Under the pieces are notes generated by a model. It did no database searches. It was not told where the DNA came from and saw only the letters and a program-made list of their open reading frames with translations. Positions 32,701 to 44,801 of a stretch of DNA of 64,000 nucleotides are shown here, piece after piece. This DNA comes from Moringa oleifera (taxonomy: Eukaryota > Streptophyta > Magnoliopsida > Brassicales > Moringaceae). The DNA is taken from positions 6,070,001 to 6,134,000 of the forward strand of contig JAJFZO010000230.1 of the NCBI GenBank assembly GCA_021397835.1, given 5' to 3'. Every line of letters starts with the position of its first letter. The stretch's first letter is position 1. The position numbers and the translations under genes were made by a program.

Positions 32701-35700
32701 CCAAAAGGGGAAAAGAAGAGCAGTAAGACTTGCATATCAAAAAAAAAGAAGAGCATTAACACTTATGAAGACATAACACCTGATGAAGCTAGCAATTTCT
32801 AGGAGTTGATTCATGTGTTTCACACACCACAGGTTTACAGATACCAAACAAGTACACAGATTATGCTCCAAGAAAGAAATTAATGGAAGCATCCTAACTG
32901 AAAGTTACATGCAAAGAAATGGCAAGCACACTTTGAAAAGCAAACAGTAAAAATTTCTTCCTAGACATGTAGCATAAGAAAAAATTCATGATTTTTACCT
33001 TCCCCAGATGCAATCAAGGACAGAGCGTGAGCAGGGGATAAAACAACTTCCTCTTTGATCCCTTGGACATAAGTCCCCTGCCAAAATAACACAACAGTTT
33101 CAAATAGAAAAGTTTTCAAATGCTCGGCAAATCAAGCTCAGTCGGACATAATATGAACTGAAGAGAACATTTTGAATCACAATACATATGTCCAATAAAA
33201 TAGTTGCATGATAGAAGAATCACATTACATTCATTGAGCAAAGCAAAAGAACTATGCTTTGAAGAAAAACCATGGAGGAACACAATGATGATGAGAAGAA
33301 GAATCACATTACATTCATTGAGCAAAGCAAAAGAACTATGCTCGGAAGAAAAACCATGGAGGAACACAATGATGATGAGACAAAAGGAAGGAGGGAAAAT
33401 AATTGCTAAAATTGCTGTCATATTTGCCTTGAATGTGCTTAAAACTTTGCAATACCAATAATATGAGTACCTGAGCATCCTCTCTTATTCTTAGGTTCTG
33501 CCCTGTTGGATTGAGTAAGTCATTGATGACCTGTAAAATCATTACAAAGAAAAGTTCCAGTCAAATAATGGGTACAAGTAATAATGGTAGAGAAGATCAC
33601 TTGCCCCATTTATCTCACCAACATTTGATGTAATCCACTGCTTGATATAGTTAAGACTAACAACGACACTTAGACAGGTGAAATAGGTCAATAATATCCT
33701 CTGTGATGCTAAATATGGTCATTGAAAACTAATTCCTCCCTTCAATCATTGATAAATTATTATAGTGTTTAGCAGAAGAATATGATGTGAAGCACAGTTG
33801 CACCCTAGCAGTTCCTGATGCACAACCAAGACAGCAATCTTACAGACTTCTTACTTGCAAAACACACACCTCTAAAAGTGATTATGACTGTGGAGATGCA
33901 TTAGTGAAAATATTCATCACAGATTAAATTTAGGAGGCAACAGCACCTTCATGTTTGACGATGGAGTGCACAACTCAGGGGATGCTTGGTGGCTATATCC
34001 AAAGATAACTGACTAAAGTGTCAAATTAAATGACAAAATGGTTAACATGATCTAAGTTCCCATATGTGACATTTCTAGGCGCTTTGTAACATCAATGCAA
34101 TATAGCGATTTTCTCCCAGATGCAGCAAGCATCCACAAGGAATAGAAGTATTATGATAGAAACAAAGGAACCTTAGTATTCACACTGGTATCAGATAGAG
34201 CCATACTAGTAGACACAAGATCACTTAGAACTTTAAAATGTAAGACGTTTATAACATCAGAATTTTGATGCGGAGGACTTTCAAGAATTCAAGAATTCAA
34301 TTCTTATAGACACTGCAACTCGTATATTTAGACATGTCCCTGAATGTAGATATTATGGAAATTCCCTTCTAATAGACATTCCGCCTTACACACTGCTTCC
34401 AAGGTGCCACAGCATATAAATGTTTCACCTTTCAATAAAAATTACGGGAAAACATATCAGAGGTTTATGACATCAAAATCTTCCACATGGAGCAATTTCA
34501 GGAATTACTCCTCTTATAGGACCCATAATTGATGTCTCTTTGATACCATCACAAATATAGACGAGAAAAGTATGGGAATGTGCTTCTGATGAATTTATAG
34601 CTACTTTTCCTTCCACCTTTAAATTACTGTCAGCTTGTAGGTGTCATTGAATATTGCCATTCACCTTTCAATAACAATTTCCTTTTGATTACAGATAAAG
34701 CAAGACTTCAGAAAAAGCATATAATCAAATTTATATAAACAGAATTGAAATGAAACTGACCTCATTGTATATCTCTAGATATGAAACCCGAAGAAGAAAC
34801 TCCCGCCCAGGTGTCTAGAATATTGTAAAAAGAATTTAGCTACAGAAATTACTCAGTTACAATAATTGACAAAAGTAATCCATTACCTCTTCAAAATTGG
34901 GATGAGGTAGTTGGAGTTGGATAATAAGCTAGTATTAAGAAGACAGGTGTTTTCGATGTAAAGTCTTACTTCAAAGTCTTTGGCAGAAACCAACCCTAAG
35001 GGGTACGACCCACTGATAAACAAACCTCAACTTGTAGAACAAGTCCAAGATTTGAATCCTCTCAGGGCCACTAAATTTGTTCTTGCTCATTAAATTCAGA
35101 GTCTCAAGGAGGATGAGTCCCCCATCCGTTAACCGGATTTTCCAACTCGGATACCTCCTCATTTATTCAAAAACGAAAAATCCTTAGGAGAAACCACTTC
35201 ATAAAAACAGGAGTTAATTTCCAATGGAAGGTATTTGGAAGATGAGTGTCCAACCTAAGTTAGCTTGTTTTGCAAAGAAGATGATCTTAACCATAGAAAA
35301 AGTAAAAAAGAATGCACAAGTTTTGCCTCATTATTGTTTTCTTTGATGCCCTAACAGTTAATGATCTTCTTCTTTGGTGTCCCTGGACAGGAAATCTCTA
35401 AGATAAGGGTCTATGTATCATCAATGTTACTCCCTTGTAACCAGCTTCATTGCTAAACAATTTGGCTTGCAGTGGTTTGGCTCAAAGGAGATCAAGGAAG
35501 CACCTGGTTTAATTCTTTTGCATATTTTCTTTGGGTGGTTTAGATTGAGAGAAATAATAGAGGCTTTGATTGTGAGGAGTGTTGTGAGGAGGGCTCCCTA
35601 TCCTCTCACTTTAGAATAGGTGGCTTCATACTCTCAATTTCGGGTTTGATAGCCCACACCGATAGCATGGATCTTTTAGAGTATCTCTTGCAAATAGTTA

Positions 35701-38447
35701 ACTCCATCTTCACAAGTGGCACCTCTTGATGCTTTTGTGAATGAACTTTCTATTGTCAAAACAAAAATCCAGTACCTCTTGGATAATTCCAAAGACATCC
35801 TTCACTGCCAATGGTATAATCCCAGGTGATTTCTGCTCCCCCTAAATACAAAAAGAAAAAAGTTTAGATTATTATTTCATTAACATCTAGAAATAGGAGA
35901 AGCATGATATTACTGATTGAAGAATTAGGAATATTTGAAACAGAGAACAATTCACCAAAGAACAACAGTATCAATAGCTCCCAAGGAAAATGTCATTTGA
36001 GAATGGCAAATATAAGACCAATTAAGTTTTTTCATAGACATAACCCGCATTTTTACATTTGACGAACACAATGGTGCATCTCATATGTTCCTTATAGAAG
36101 ACAGAGACCATCTCTTGCATGCTGAGAATCATAGAAGATTATACAACAAGAAAAGTAATTCAGCAATCAGGGCATGGATTTATTATCTTAACAACTATCA
36201 GTTTGTCAAAACCACTAACAGCAACAGTGAGCCCAGGATCAACTGACAGCACTGTTATGAGGCCATAAGCCCATCAGGACACAAGCTCAAAGCAACAACA
36301 TGCTAGGACATACACTACACAAAATCAAGAGAGGATCTCCATTCAGTAACTTACATGCATTGTATGAGTCTTCCCACTACTAGTGACACCATATGCAAAA
36401 ACTGTACCTGTATGCAACACAGCAATTAAAACTAAACACTTTTCACTGCACATAATGATAAAATTTTTCATAACAATAAATGGATAAACACCATTCAAAC
36501 AGAACAGTACCACTATCCAGTGACAAGTTACAAAAATATAAGCCCAAAAAGTTTGGGAGCCCGTATGACCATTCTTTTTTAAACAATAAAATGTAAATGG
36601 GGCCGAAAACCCAGATTTTGTCTTCCAAGAAACCATAGAATTATCTAAACACAAAAACATAGAATGCATGTGTGTGCTACATCCAAAGGGATGGGGGAGC
36701 AAGAACTGCAGTTTAAGCTATTCTCTCCATAAAATATAGCTCCTTACCACACACCGCCCCCCCTCTCCCCAACACACACTACATCAGAGTGACTGTAGGG
36801 AAAACAGAACAAGAAAGACAACATGAGCCGTCAATGAAGCAATGCTCTCCAGACATCCTATTTCCTCACACTCACAAGCAAACCCCTCTTTCAACAGTAC
36901 ATATGCAAACGCGTGCATATGCACACACACGAACAAAGGAAATGAATAAATAAATAAAGAACATGAGAATGGACAATTAAGCTCCCATGTCCACATTTCC
37001 AAACTCCTCATCACATGTTCTCAGGCATGTCCACCTTTCAATTCTTCAACATACAGTACACAAGAAGATCAATATTAATACCATTTATCCCTTGCATTGC
37101 ACCACTGACAACATGCTGAGCAGCAATGTCATACACATGGCGTGTTGTTGTTGCTGGACCAAATACCCTATCTGCAACACGTGCACACATACATCAACCA
37201 ACCAGAAAACATATGATTTGTGCTTGTATATGTTAACAAATAGAATTCTTTATCAACATTTTAAAGAGGGAAGTTTTTAGATCTGAACGATATATGATAT
37301 ATAGCAAGGTTTCAACACTTAATTTTCATAAAAGTACCATGTCTTCTGGTACCATTAATTTCCAGGAGTATAAATTAGTAATGGTAGAAACGTTCCTTAA
37401 AAACAATTCGTAATACATCCACTTTATTCAATTGGCCTTTGATAAGTTACATCAGTGACTGTGAACAAACCACCAAGGAAAAAGTTCAGCTGATGAAGAA
37501 AGGGTTCAACAATGTCTTTAGTCTTTAATTTGCTCTCCCATGTGCAAGCCTGGTACAGGATACAAGTTCTGCACAGGGAACTGAGCATGAGCCTATCTCG
37601 CATTGCATTAATAGTTTTTTTATCAGATGGCATTTCTACATTGATGACCCCAATATTCTTGTGCTGCTTTTCTCTAGACAAACTGCCAAATTAGAAAGTT
37701 ATGTTTCTTCCTAAATTGCACGTCCTTTGTTACTATAAATGTCCAAGGGTAATCTAGTCATGAACTTCAGCTGTAACAAATTCACAAGAAATTAATGAGC
37801 TTAGCTTTAGAACAGGCATACCTACACAGCACTACTTACATCACGATAGCAATGTGTCCATTTCAATTGTTATTTCCATAACTCTCCCTTAAAATGGAAA
37901 AAAATCTAGACTCAGACAGTCTTCTTTGCTAGTAGGATCATTAATAACCCAAAAAGTAAATGTGTAAGAGAGACACCGATGATTAAAATGGATGACACTA
38001 ACCAAAACCATAAGCAATAGAAGCATTGTACTCGTTCCTCACGGTATTATCACCATCTGCATACCAGGCTATCTCGTCGCCTTTACTAATCTCCCGAGGA
38101 CTGCTCAAAAAAGTCAAAACCAGCAGCCAAAACAATAGACTAATGACCACTCTACAACAGAAAGAGAAGGAGACACAGTACCTGAGAGGACGAAACCTGA
38201 CGGTCACAGTGACATTCTCCCTGGGCTTGGTGGTGGTGGCGTCAGCTCCGTCACTGGCCACGGTAAGCGAGCTCGGAGCTGTGCTGGACGAAGTCTCCGG
38301 AGAAGCCGATAGCCTGGAAGGTGGCCTTGACGGCGTCATCGAGGAAGGAGTCACCGGCCGTCTAGGTGCCGGAGGAGGCGGCTGAGCCGAGGACTTGCGG
38401 GAGCGAAATGGCGAGATAGCAGATGAACGGAGGGACCTACTGGACAT
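23779..38447 (-). CDS. KIN-7 family kinesin, MKRP-type (3' end incomplete)
   Basis: Twenty-four coding exons: 38447-38182, 38100-38003, 37171-37082, 36407-36355, 35841-35776, 34814-34761, 33530-33471, 33077-32999, 32603-32536, 31367-31305, 31156-31052, 30967-30863, 30652-30545, 30438-30292, 30023-29841, 29662-29492, 28253-28014, 27832-27692, 27595-27470, 26873-26823, 26719-26672, 26594-26289, 26020-25274, 23868-23779. They join in frame to 1155 residues. Residues 1-77 are Ser/Pro/Arg-rich, like the proposed organelle-targeting leaders of MKRP kinesins. The motor (about 78-402) has P-loop GVTSSGKT 158-165, switch I SSRSH 269-273 and switch II DLAGSE 303-308. The rest is neck and coiled coil, with Lys/Arg-rich KKNRKRG near residue 560. 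It should be a plus-end microtubule motor. After residue 1155 (CRAK, donor at 23778) the final exon is not identified. No RING finger, found in some KIN-7 paralogs, is visible. Confidence 0.92.
24024..24137. repeat. 57-bp tandem duplication in a kinesin intron
   Basis: GCATCTCCAATGTGTACAAT begins both copies (24024 and 24081), and each continues to a run ending CATTTTTA. Copies differ at several bases, so it is not very recent. Confidence 0.85.
24277..24380 (-). mobile_element. possible tRNA-derived SINE in the last kinesin intron
   Basis: On the minus strand a 90-bp unit contains GGTTCAAACTG, which resembles a Pol III box B, preceded by CCTTGGTGGCCTGG, a weak box A, and ends in a 17-A tail (T run 24277-24293 on the plus strand). 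The layout is SINE-like. Target-site duplications are not clear. Confidence 0.35.
28985..29395 (+). mobile_element. L1-type LINE 3' fragment, antisense in a kinesin intron
   Basis: Read on the plus strand with several stops and frameshifts, the sequence encodes a degraded LINE ORF2 C-terminus, including ISKVKRKV and about 60 bp later RERNKRAFER-like residues (near 29155-29185). It ends with the CCCCCTTGGTGCTACATAT block and TTTCTGATAAAAAAAC. The tail matches the ALDH intron 1 remnant. It is truncated and inactive, and opposite in orientation to the kinesin. Confidence 0.7.
33214..33381. repeat. 84-bp tandem duplication in a kinesin intron
   Basis: Two copies start at 33214 and 33298 (GAAGAATCACATTACATTCA) and differ by about three bases. 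It lies about 90 bp from the exon at 33471-33530. The near identity indicates a fairly recent duplication. Confidence 0.93.
34971..35165 (-). mobile_element. possible SINE-like insertion in a kinesin intron
   Basis: This block is more GC-rich than its surroundings and has a 63-codon open frame on the minus strand that matches no family I know. It contains GGATTCAAATCTTGG, similar to a box B, and a GGTTGGTTTCTGCC end. It could be a SINE or other small repeat. No poly(A) tail or duplication was identified. Confidence 0.3.
35410..35768 (+). mobile_element. L1-type LINE 3' fragment abutting a kinesin splice donor
   Basis: [12 protein letters not shown] residues are encoded near 35550-35575. The sequence then runs to CTTGATGCTTTTGTGAATG, an A/T tail and TGTCAAAACAAAAA, as at L1-type 3' ends. 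It is oriented opposite to the kinesin. Its tail ends 7-8 bp from the exon at 35776-35841. The 5' limit is uncertain. Confidence 0.55.
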
Positions 38448-38899
38448 TTTGGAGAAGACACAAAAGAGAAGCCAAAAGAGAGAGAGATTTTCAGAGAGGG
38501 AGAAGGAGAAGAAGAGAAGAAGTCAGAATGAGGCCACGAGCCGGCAAGGGCGGTGCCGGCTTTTGATGTCTACAAAAGCTCCCTCCAAAAATGAGGCTTT
38601 AATTTTTCTTTTTCCTTTTTTGAATGTCCGGAGACTTCAATTTACTATTGGACCTCTAAATTTGTCTGTATCTTGTTTTTGTGTCCGGTTTCATTTAATC
38701 CACTGAAATGCCTGAAATGTCCTCCATGGTCCCATGTGAAATGGAAAAAACCGCACGAACTTTACAGCCCCAACCGCACTGAATAAGGACCACCCGCCCC
38801 AAAATCTGCTAGGCGCCATTGCCACGATTCACTGGACTGTGCTCCTACAGAGCCACGCAATACTGAGAGAGAGTAGTGGAAAGAAAAGAGCAGTCAAAG
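38448..38899. promoter_or_regulatory. shared divergent promoter of kinesin and RFC3
   Basis: The two start codons face away from each other across 452 bp. The region is GA-rich on the kinesin side and C-rich toward RFC3. GGCGCCATT near 38812 loosely resembles an E2F site but departs from the consensus. No clear TATA box is seen for either gene. Shared regulation is inferred from the layout. Confidence 0.6.
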
Positions 38900-41800
38900 A
38901 TGGCGGAGGCAGTCGCGTTGATGGACATCGATGAAGACGGTAAGCAGAACCAGAATCGCTCTCACAAGCCTAACAAGGGAAAAAACGTCGTTGTTGCGGA
39001 CGGCAAGGGCACACCCTGGGTTGAGAAATACCGTCCACTATCCCTCGCCGATGTAGCAGCTCACCGCGACATCGTCGATACCAGTAAGCTCTCTCTCTAT
39101 CCATCTCCCCCTAGGGTTTCCTTTGTTCTTTCAACTTTCCTTTCTATATTGGTGCTTTTTTCCCTTGAAAATTCTGGGAAATGAAATAAATGTGAAAGGA
39201 AATTTGATTTACTTCAGATTGCATTATCTTTTACTTGTTTCCACTTAGTTGTCGGTCATGTTGGTTATCGAATAGTTCAATAATATCAGGAAACTAGAGG
39301 GGAACTTTTTCCCATAACTTTTTGTTATTTTGTTCTGTAGAAATCATGCATTTATTGGACTGTCATGGAACACAAAACTTCATTCTAGTCTTAATGTGTT
39401 TTGTTTTTTGCTTGTGATTTGAGAAAGCAAAATTCTATACTTGATTAGGCATTGTACTTGATGGATATTAAAAAAGTTTATCATTGAGCTCACACCAATG
39501 TTGACCAGGTGAACTAACATGTTGGTTTTTGAGCGTTGAAAGGAGGTGCACTCAATGAATATTCAAAAGTCTCGCCATTGAGCTCATACGCATATTGAGC
39601 ATGTGACTGAGACGTTAATTGTTTAAGAGAAAGAGAGAAAAAAAAAAGGTGTTTGTGCACCTGTGTTGTATGTATGCATATTTGTATGTTCATCTTTGTC
39701 TCATCATGTGAGTATGTTGTTTGTGTATGTGAGTTGCAGAAGAATAAAATAAAATAAAAATCAAGGACAGGGTTTCTTTACTTTTAAGTATGATATCTAG
39801 TGTTGGGGTAATGAATGATGGCATTAAAAGAAACAAATGTCAGAACCTTGCTATCAGGATTAGAATCTGAGAATCTTGTATGATTCTAAAATTTACAAAA
39901 AATGAATGAATATACATATAACAGATTTTCTGATTAAATTCTGTCTTCATCTGGTGGTTTTAAATAGTTGATAGGCTGACCAGTGAGAACAGATTGCCTC
40001 ATCTCCTGTTGTATGGCCCACCTGGCACCGGCAAAACGTCAACCATTCTTGCTGTGGCACGCAAGCTCTATGGGGCACAATACCACAACATGATTCTGGA
40101 GCTGAATGCATCGGATGATAGGGGAATTGAAGTTGTTCGGCAGCAGATCCAAGATTTTGCTAGCACTCAGAGCTTCTCATTTGGGTAATATATTCATTTC
40201 TTGCTATTTCAAAGTTCACTGCATCTTATGTCAGGTCCTGGCAATGAACCAACTGCAATTGACTATCTCATGGCAGTTGTTAATGGTTATACTTCAATGT
40301 CCCACCTGTAGTATAACTTTGATAATCTCTCTGATCAAAAAGCGTAACTTCTGAATGGCACCATAAAAGATAACTAGAGTTACAGTGGAACTGAAGTGAT
40401 AAGAATAATTCTAGGATTTCTCAAAATGTCGTCATTGTCAATTTCCATTATTGCTTATTTATCTGTCTACTGTTTTGAAATTGTCCAATCTGAACTGCTA
40501 AATCTCTACAATTTATATGTCATGGTAGTATGATATCATGGGTCCTTAAAATGGCTTTTAAGTTTGTGTGTTTAAACTGAGGGATGACTTTGCAAGAAGT
40601 TTCAACTTTCATCAATTAGGTTAGCAATATAAGTGGCAAATAATGCTTCTGTTCAAAAAAAATTTAAAAAAAAAAGGAGTGGCAAATAATGCTACTTTAT
40701 TGCTACCATAAAAATGGACCAAAAACTGGGGACTAGTAGTCAGGCTAATTTTTTAAGAGAATTTGAATCAGGAACTTAGTTTAGCCAGATTTCTTGAGTG
40801 CACTCATTGTATGTTGAGGAGCTTGTTTATTTATATTTTAGAAGATGTTTGTTCTGAAGCTTCAAACAACTTCAGAAACATTTGGTGGGCTTCCTTAAGT
40901 ATTTGTTGATTACACTGATTCTCTTTCTCATTTTCCTTGTAGTCACCTTCTCTTACATTGCTAAATTATATGTTCTTACGATGTACACTGTGATAATGTT
41001 CTATACTAAATGATAGTTTAACTTATGAGTTTCATCTTGCCAGACATTGCTTGCCAACCTAGCTGGACTATTGAGAATGCTTTTTTGGATGTCTAGTTAT
41101 TTTATTATGGTATCTGGGCTTCAATTTTGATATATGATCTCAGAGTGATACACTTTATGTACATCAAATTAAATAGCCTTCTGTAATGTTTCATGGATGA
41201 ATAACACTCATGCTGGAGCTGATCATGGAAGTCTTATGTTGCAGTGCAAAATCATCTGTAAAGTTGGTTTTACTGGATGAGGCAGATGCCATGACAAAAG
41301 ATGCTCAGTTTGCCCTGCGTAGAGGTACAAACTATGCTTGCTGGTCTATTCTGGTATTTCTGTGTAAATTTTTGTAACCTAAATCATGCTTGGGTGTGAT
41401 GTTTGATTGTGTTAGTGATTGAGAAATACACAAAGAACACTAGATTCGCCCTTATATGCAATCATGTCAACAAGATCATTCCGGCTTTACAGTCCAGATG
41501 CACTCGATTTCGGTTTGCTCCTCTTGATCCTGTTTATGTGACTGAAAGACTCAAACATGTCATAGAGGCTGAAAGGTACGCATTAAGCAATCTTTACTGT
41601 ATATTTATTTAGGATTTTCGTAAATATTTGTGTTATACTGTAGATTGGCACTTAGATGATGAAATCATAGGTAATCTTATTATTATTTCCTAAGTTTGAG
41701 TTATAACTAGAATATTTCATCTTCTTTTTCTTTTATTAATCCTTTGAGCAAACAAATATGTCTTTTGGATTTGGACCTTTCTTTATCCACTTGGTGGTTG

Positions 41801-44800
41801 TCTTCTGTAGCTTTGCTTAATCCTTTGTTATTGATTGCGAGGGCACAAAGAAAGTTTGTTTTATCATAGCACTGAACCATCTACATCTAGCTCATAAAAG
41901 TTTACAAACTCTCTAGTTCTCAGGAAAATTTTAAAGAGAAAAATGTTTTTGTGAACTTACTTGTGCAGAGAGTGACTAAAATTCTTTCTGGTGTATGGTT
42001 GTGTTGTATAACCATGGGAAGTATGTTGGTGACAGATTTATGAAAATCTTAATATCATTTGAGTTCATGAGTTGGAAAACCTAGATGGTTCTTTTTGTTT
42101 TTTTGTTTTTCTGTAATACTATGAAAGTATAAAGTAAAGTGATGCCGATATACCTGCTTGCACTATGATGCTTCTAATGCTTTTCCTTATCTGATTGGGC
42201 TAGGCTTGATGTTAGTGAGAATGGCTTAGCAGCACTTGTACGACTTAGCAATGGTGATATGAGAAAGGCTTTGAACATATTGCAGGTTTTAAATCACGTT
42301 CTTATATGTTTCTACATGTTTGTTGGCCACACATGAATGTGAGCATGTTTGTGTTTCAATCTGTGAGAGATGTGGGGTTGAAGAAACGACAGATGCAATT
42401 AATCATATGATCTTATGAGAGAGTAACAATTTCAAATTGTTAGTTAGATGGTACTTGAACAATTTTGTTGTGGGATTCAAGCACAGGTACTAACCTCTGA
42501 TAATTCATGCTTATAAAATTAGAAATTTTCCTTAGTCAATTTAGATTTTCGTCTCGTGCTGACAACTAACACAAGAACAAATTGAAGCTATGCATGAAAC
42601 ATGTATTTATCGAAATATGTTGTGGCAAGTGCTGCGATAGTAATCAATTCATTTTTAATGCTTAATCAACTTTTCGAACAATGCTCAAGTAGAAGAAAAC
42701 GGATGCCAACACTGACCTACGCTAATGACTTTCACTGTTATTTATTCATAATAACCACAAGGTTATGATTGGTTCAAGGGGTGGGACGCAAATTGCTCAA
42801 AATATGAATTGCAATGATTGACTTCTAGCAGAACACATTGTTTATATAATTTTTTATATTTGCAGTCAACACATATGGCATCTCAGCTGATTACGGAAGA
42901 AGCAGTGTACCTGTGCACCGGAAATCCATTGCCCAAGGACATTGAACAAATATCTTTCTGGCTTCTTAATGAATCATTTGCAGAGGCTTTCAGAAGTACC
43001 AAAAAATCTCTTTTACAGTTCATTGCTGTTTGCAGTTGTACAGTTCTTTATATCTGATTACTTCCCATTCTTAACTCTCCACAGGAATTTCTGAAATCAA
43101 GACAAGAAAAGGATTGGCCTTGGTAGATATTGTCAGGGAAGTGACCATGTAAGTGCTCCTTTAATTATAAATTTTCATCTTCTAGTATTTTAGTTGTTTC
43201 ATCTCCTTATTCTCTGTATCCTGTGAGCAGGTTTGTTTTTAAGATAAAGATGCCATCAGATGTTCGCATTCAGTTGATTAATGATTTGGCTGACATGGAG
43301 TAAGTGCTTAATGGCATTTATCTTTCTTAGGTTTATGTTTTTAGGGATTGATTCTAAAATAATCATTGTTCCTCTTCAGGATTCAAGTTATTAGATCTGT
43401 GTAAATAATGGATTAAGTCGCTATAATTTGCAGTGTTACATGTACATTTCGAAATTAGTATTACATGTCTTTTCGAGATAAAGATAAATTCTTCAAGACT
43501 GTGTTTGTACATTTTTGGCATCTCATACTGTCAACATCTGCTGACTTTAGTTGTATATGGTAAAGTCTGAAGGAAGCTTAGAGAGGTACTGCCATCTGGG
43601 GATGCTGACATGCCCAAGTTTTCTTATATAAAGATATCAACTGAAACTAGTTGACATTTTCTTTGAAATTTTATTATCTCACTTATACGAGGCTAACCAT
43701 GAGAAAATAGTAAATAGCAGGATCTGATGTGGCTTAGTCCCAAAACAAACCCATTAAAATTGTACATTAGGTCTAACACATGCATTCATTCAGTAGTAGA
43801 CAAAAATGTACTCGGACAATCGAGCAGTGAAGCACAGTCAAGATATAAATATGTTGCTTTTAGTTACAGGAGAGTTGCAAGGGTTCCCTCAAATTCTAAT
43901 CAAATAGAAGCAATACAGTGTCTAAATCATTGATATGCTTTATCAAGAAGCTCATGTTGTGATATTGAATCTATGCAGTTGCCTTAGATTCACATGAAAG
44001 TTTCTCCTTGTAGAAATTTTTATGCTCATCCATGTACCTTTGCTTTATATCTATTGATAGTTGGCTTGGCTGCCAATAAATGTGCTGCAGATTCTCGTTC
44101 TATTGCCTACTTTTCATTCCAACAGTTTCTTGTCTGTTTGATGTGTAGACAGTGCATTCTGCATGTGATCACACATTTCTTGTAGCTGTAGCATATCGTA
44201 GAACAATGTAGCATATTGTAGATCAATATGTACTGCCTATGATAACTAGGTTTATTTACTTACACAAACTTTTGGAGATATTGGGCATTTAACTTGCTCT
44301 GCGGACAAGGTTGATATCTCCTGACATTTGGTTCCTTCACCTTGGTGATAGAATCCCAGTGTTGCCTATGATACCTTTGTTTTTATCACTAATGTGTTGT
44401 ATTGGACAACTTTTGTCTGTGAACATTCATACTATCCTTGTTCTTTACTTTTTTCTGTCCTCTTCATCTGTTGAAACCCTTGTTTTGACCCTTCTCAAGT
44501 TGTACATGAAAATTTTCTTTTTAACTTGTTTCCATTTTTCTCAATATTTAAATGATAAAACATAGCTTAAACACCAACCTTTGGGAGCTTAAGATTTCTT
44601 CTTTTGATTTAGGGTCTGTTAGTTTGGTACACAGCTGAATTTGAGTGAGTTCCATCATTCAATTGGATTAACTTACTAGCATTTATAATTTCCAGGTACA
44701 GGTTGAGCTTGGGATGCAATGATAAGTTGCAACTTGGATCACTTATTGCTACCTTTACGAAAGCTAGATCCGCACTGGTTGCTATGGCAAATAAGGAGTA

Positions 44801-44801
44801 A
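38900..44801 (+). CDS. RFC3: replication factor C subunit 3 (clamp loader small subunit)
   Basis: Nine exons: 38900-39083, 39968-40184, 41245-41324, 41416-41575, 42204-42285, 42866-42995, 43085-43148, 43231-43299, 44696-44801, joining to 363 residues. It is an AAA+ ATPase subunit of the RFC complex that loads PCNA at primer-template junctions in the nucleus. Landmarks are [10 protein letters not shown] near residue 45, Walker A GPPGTGKT 78-85, Walker B LLDEAD 143-148 and the arginine-finger SRC motif 187-189 ([10 protein letters not shown]). The closest family match is plant RFC3 (human RFC5 type). The start has a strong context (AAAGATGG), and no upstream in-frame ATG exists. Exon 6 joins exon 7 at an Arg codon, which preserves spacing relative to homologs. 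Introns 1, 2 and 8 are near or above 0.9 kb and carry small repeats. It diverges from the kinesin. Confidence 0.96.
39111..39119 (-). promoter_or_regulatory. telo-box in RFC3 intron 1
   Basis: CTAGGGTTT is the reverse complement of AAACCCTAG, 28 bp after the exon 1 donor. Telo-boxes are common near the 5' ends of plant replication and ribosomal genes. One short motif can occur by chance. Confidence 0.35.
39456..39625. repeat. about 94-bp diverged tandem repeat in RFC3 intron 1
   Basis: Two units starting near 39456 and 39550 share ATGxATATT, AAAAGT, CATTGAGCTCA, and GTGA blocks in order. Identity is moderate. The shared GAGCTCAxAC core suggests a repeat family, which I cannot name. Confidence 0.7.
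40632..40693 (+). mobile_element. minimal retro-insertion: A-rich tail flanked by 16-bp duplications
   Basis: AGTGGCAAATAATGCT occurs at 40632-40647 and again at 40678-40693. Between them lies a 30-bp segment, TCTGTTC followed by A runs. An A-tailed insert between perfect target-site duplications is the mark of an extremely 5'-truncated LINE or SINE insertion. Confidence 0.7.

Noticed and set aside
33116..33478. 120-codon minus-strand frame in a kinesin intron
   Set aside because: The 84-bp tandem duplication, a multiple of three, simply repeats an open frame. There is no homology to known proteins.
38808..38820. Confident E2F site in the kinesin-RFC3 promoter
   Set aside because: The GGCGCC string lacks the TTT/AAA flank of the consensus, so it is mentioned only as a weak resemblance.
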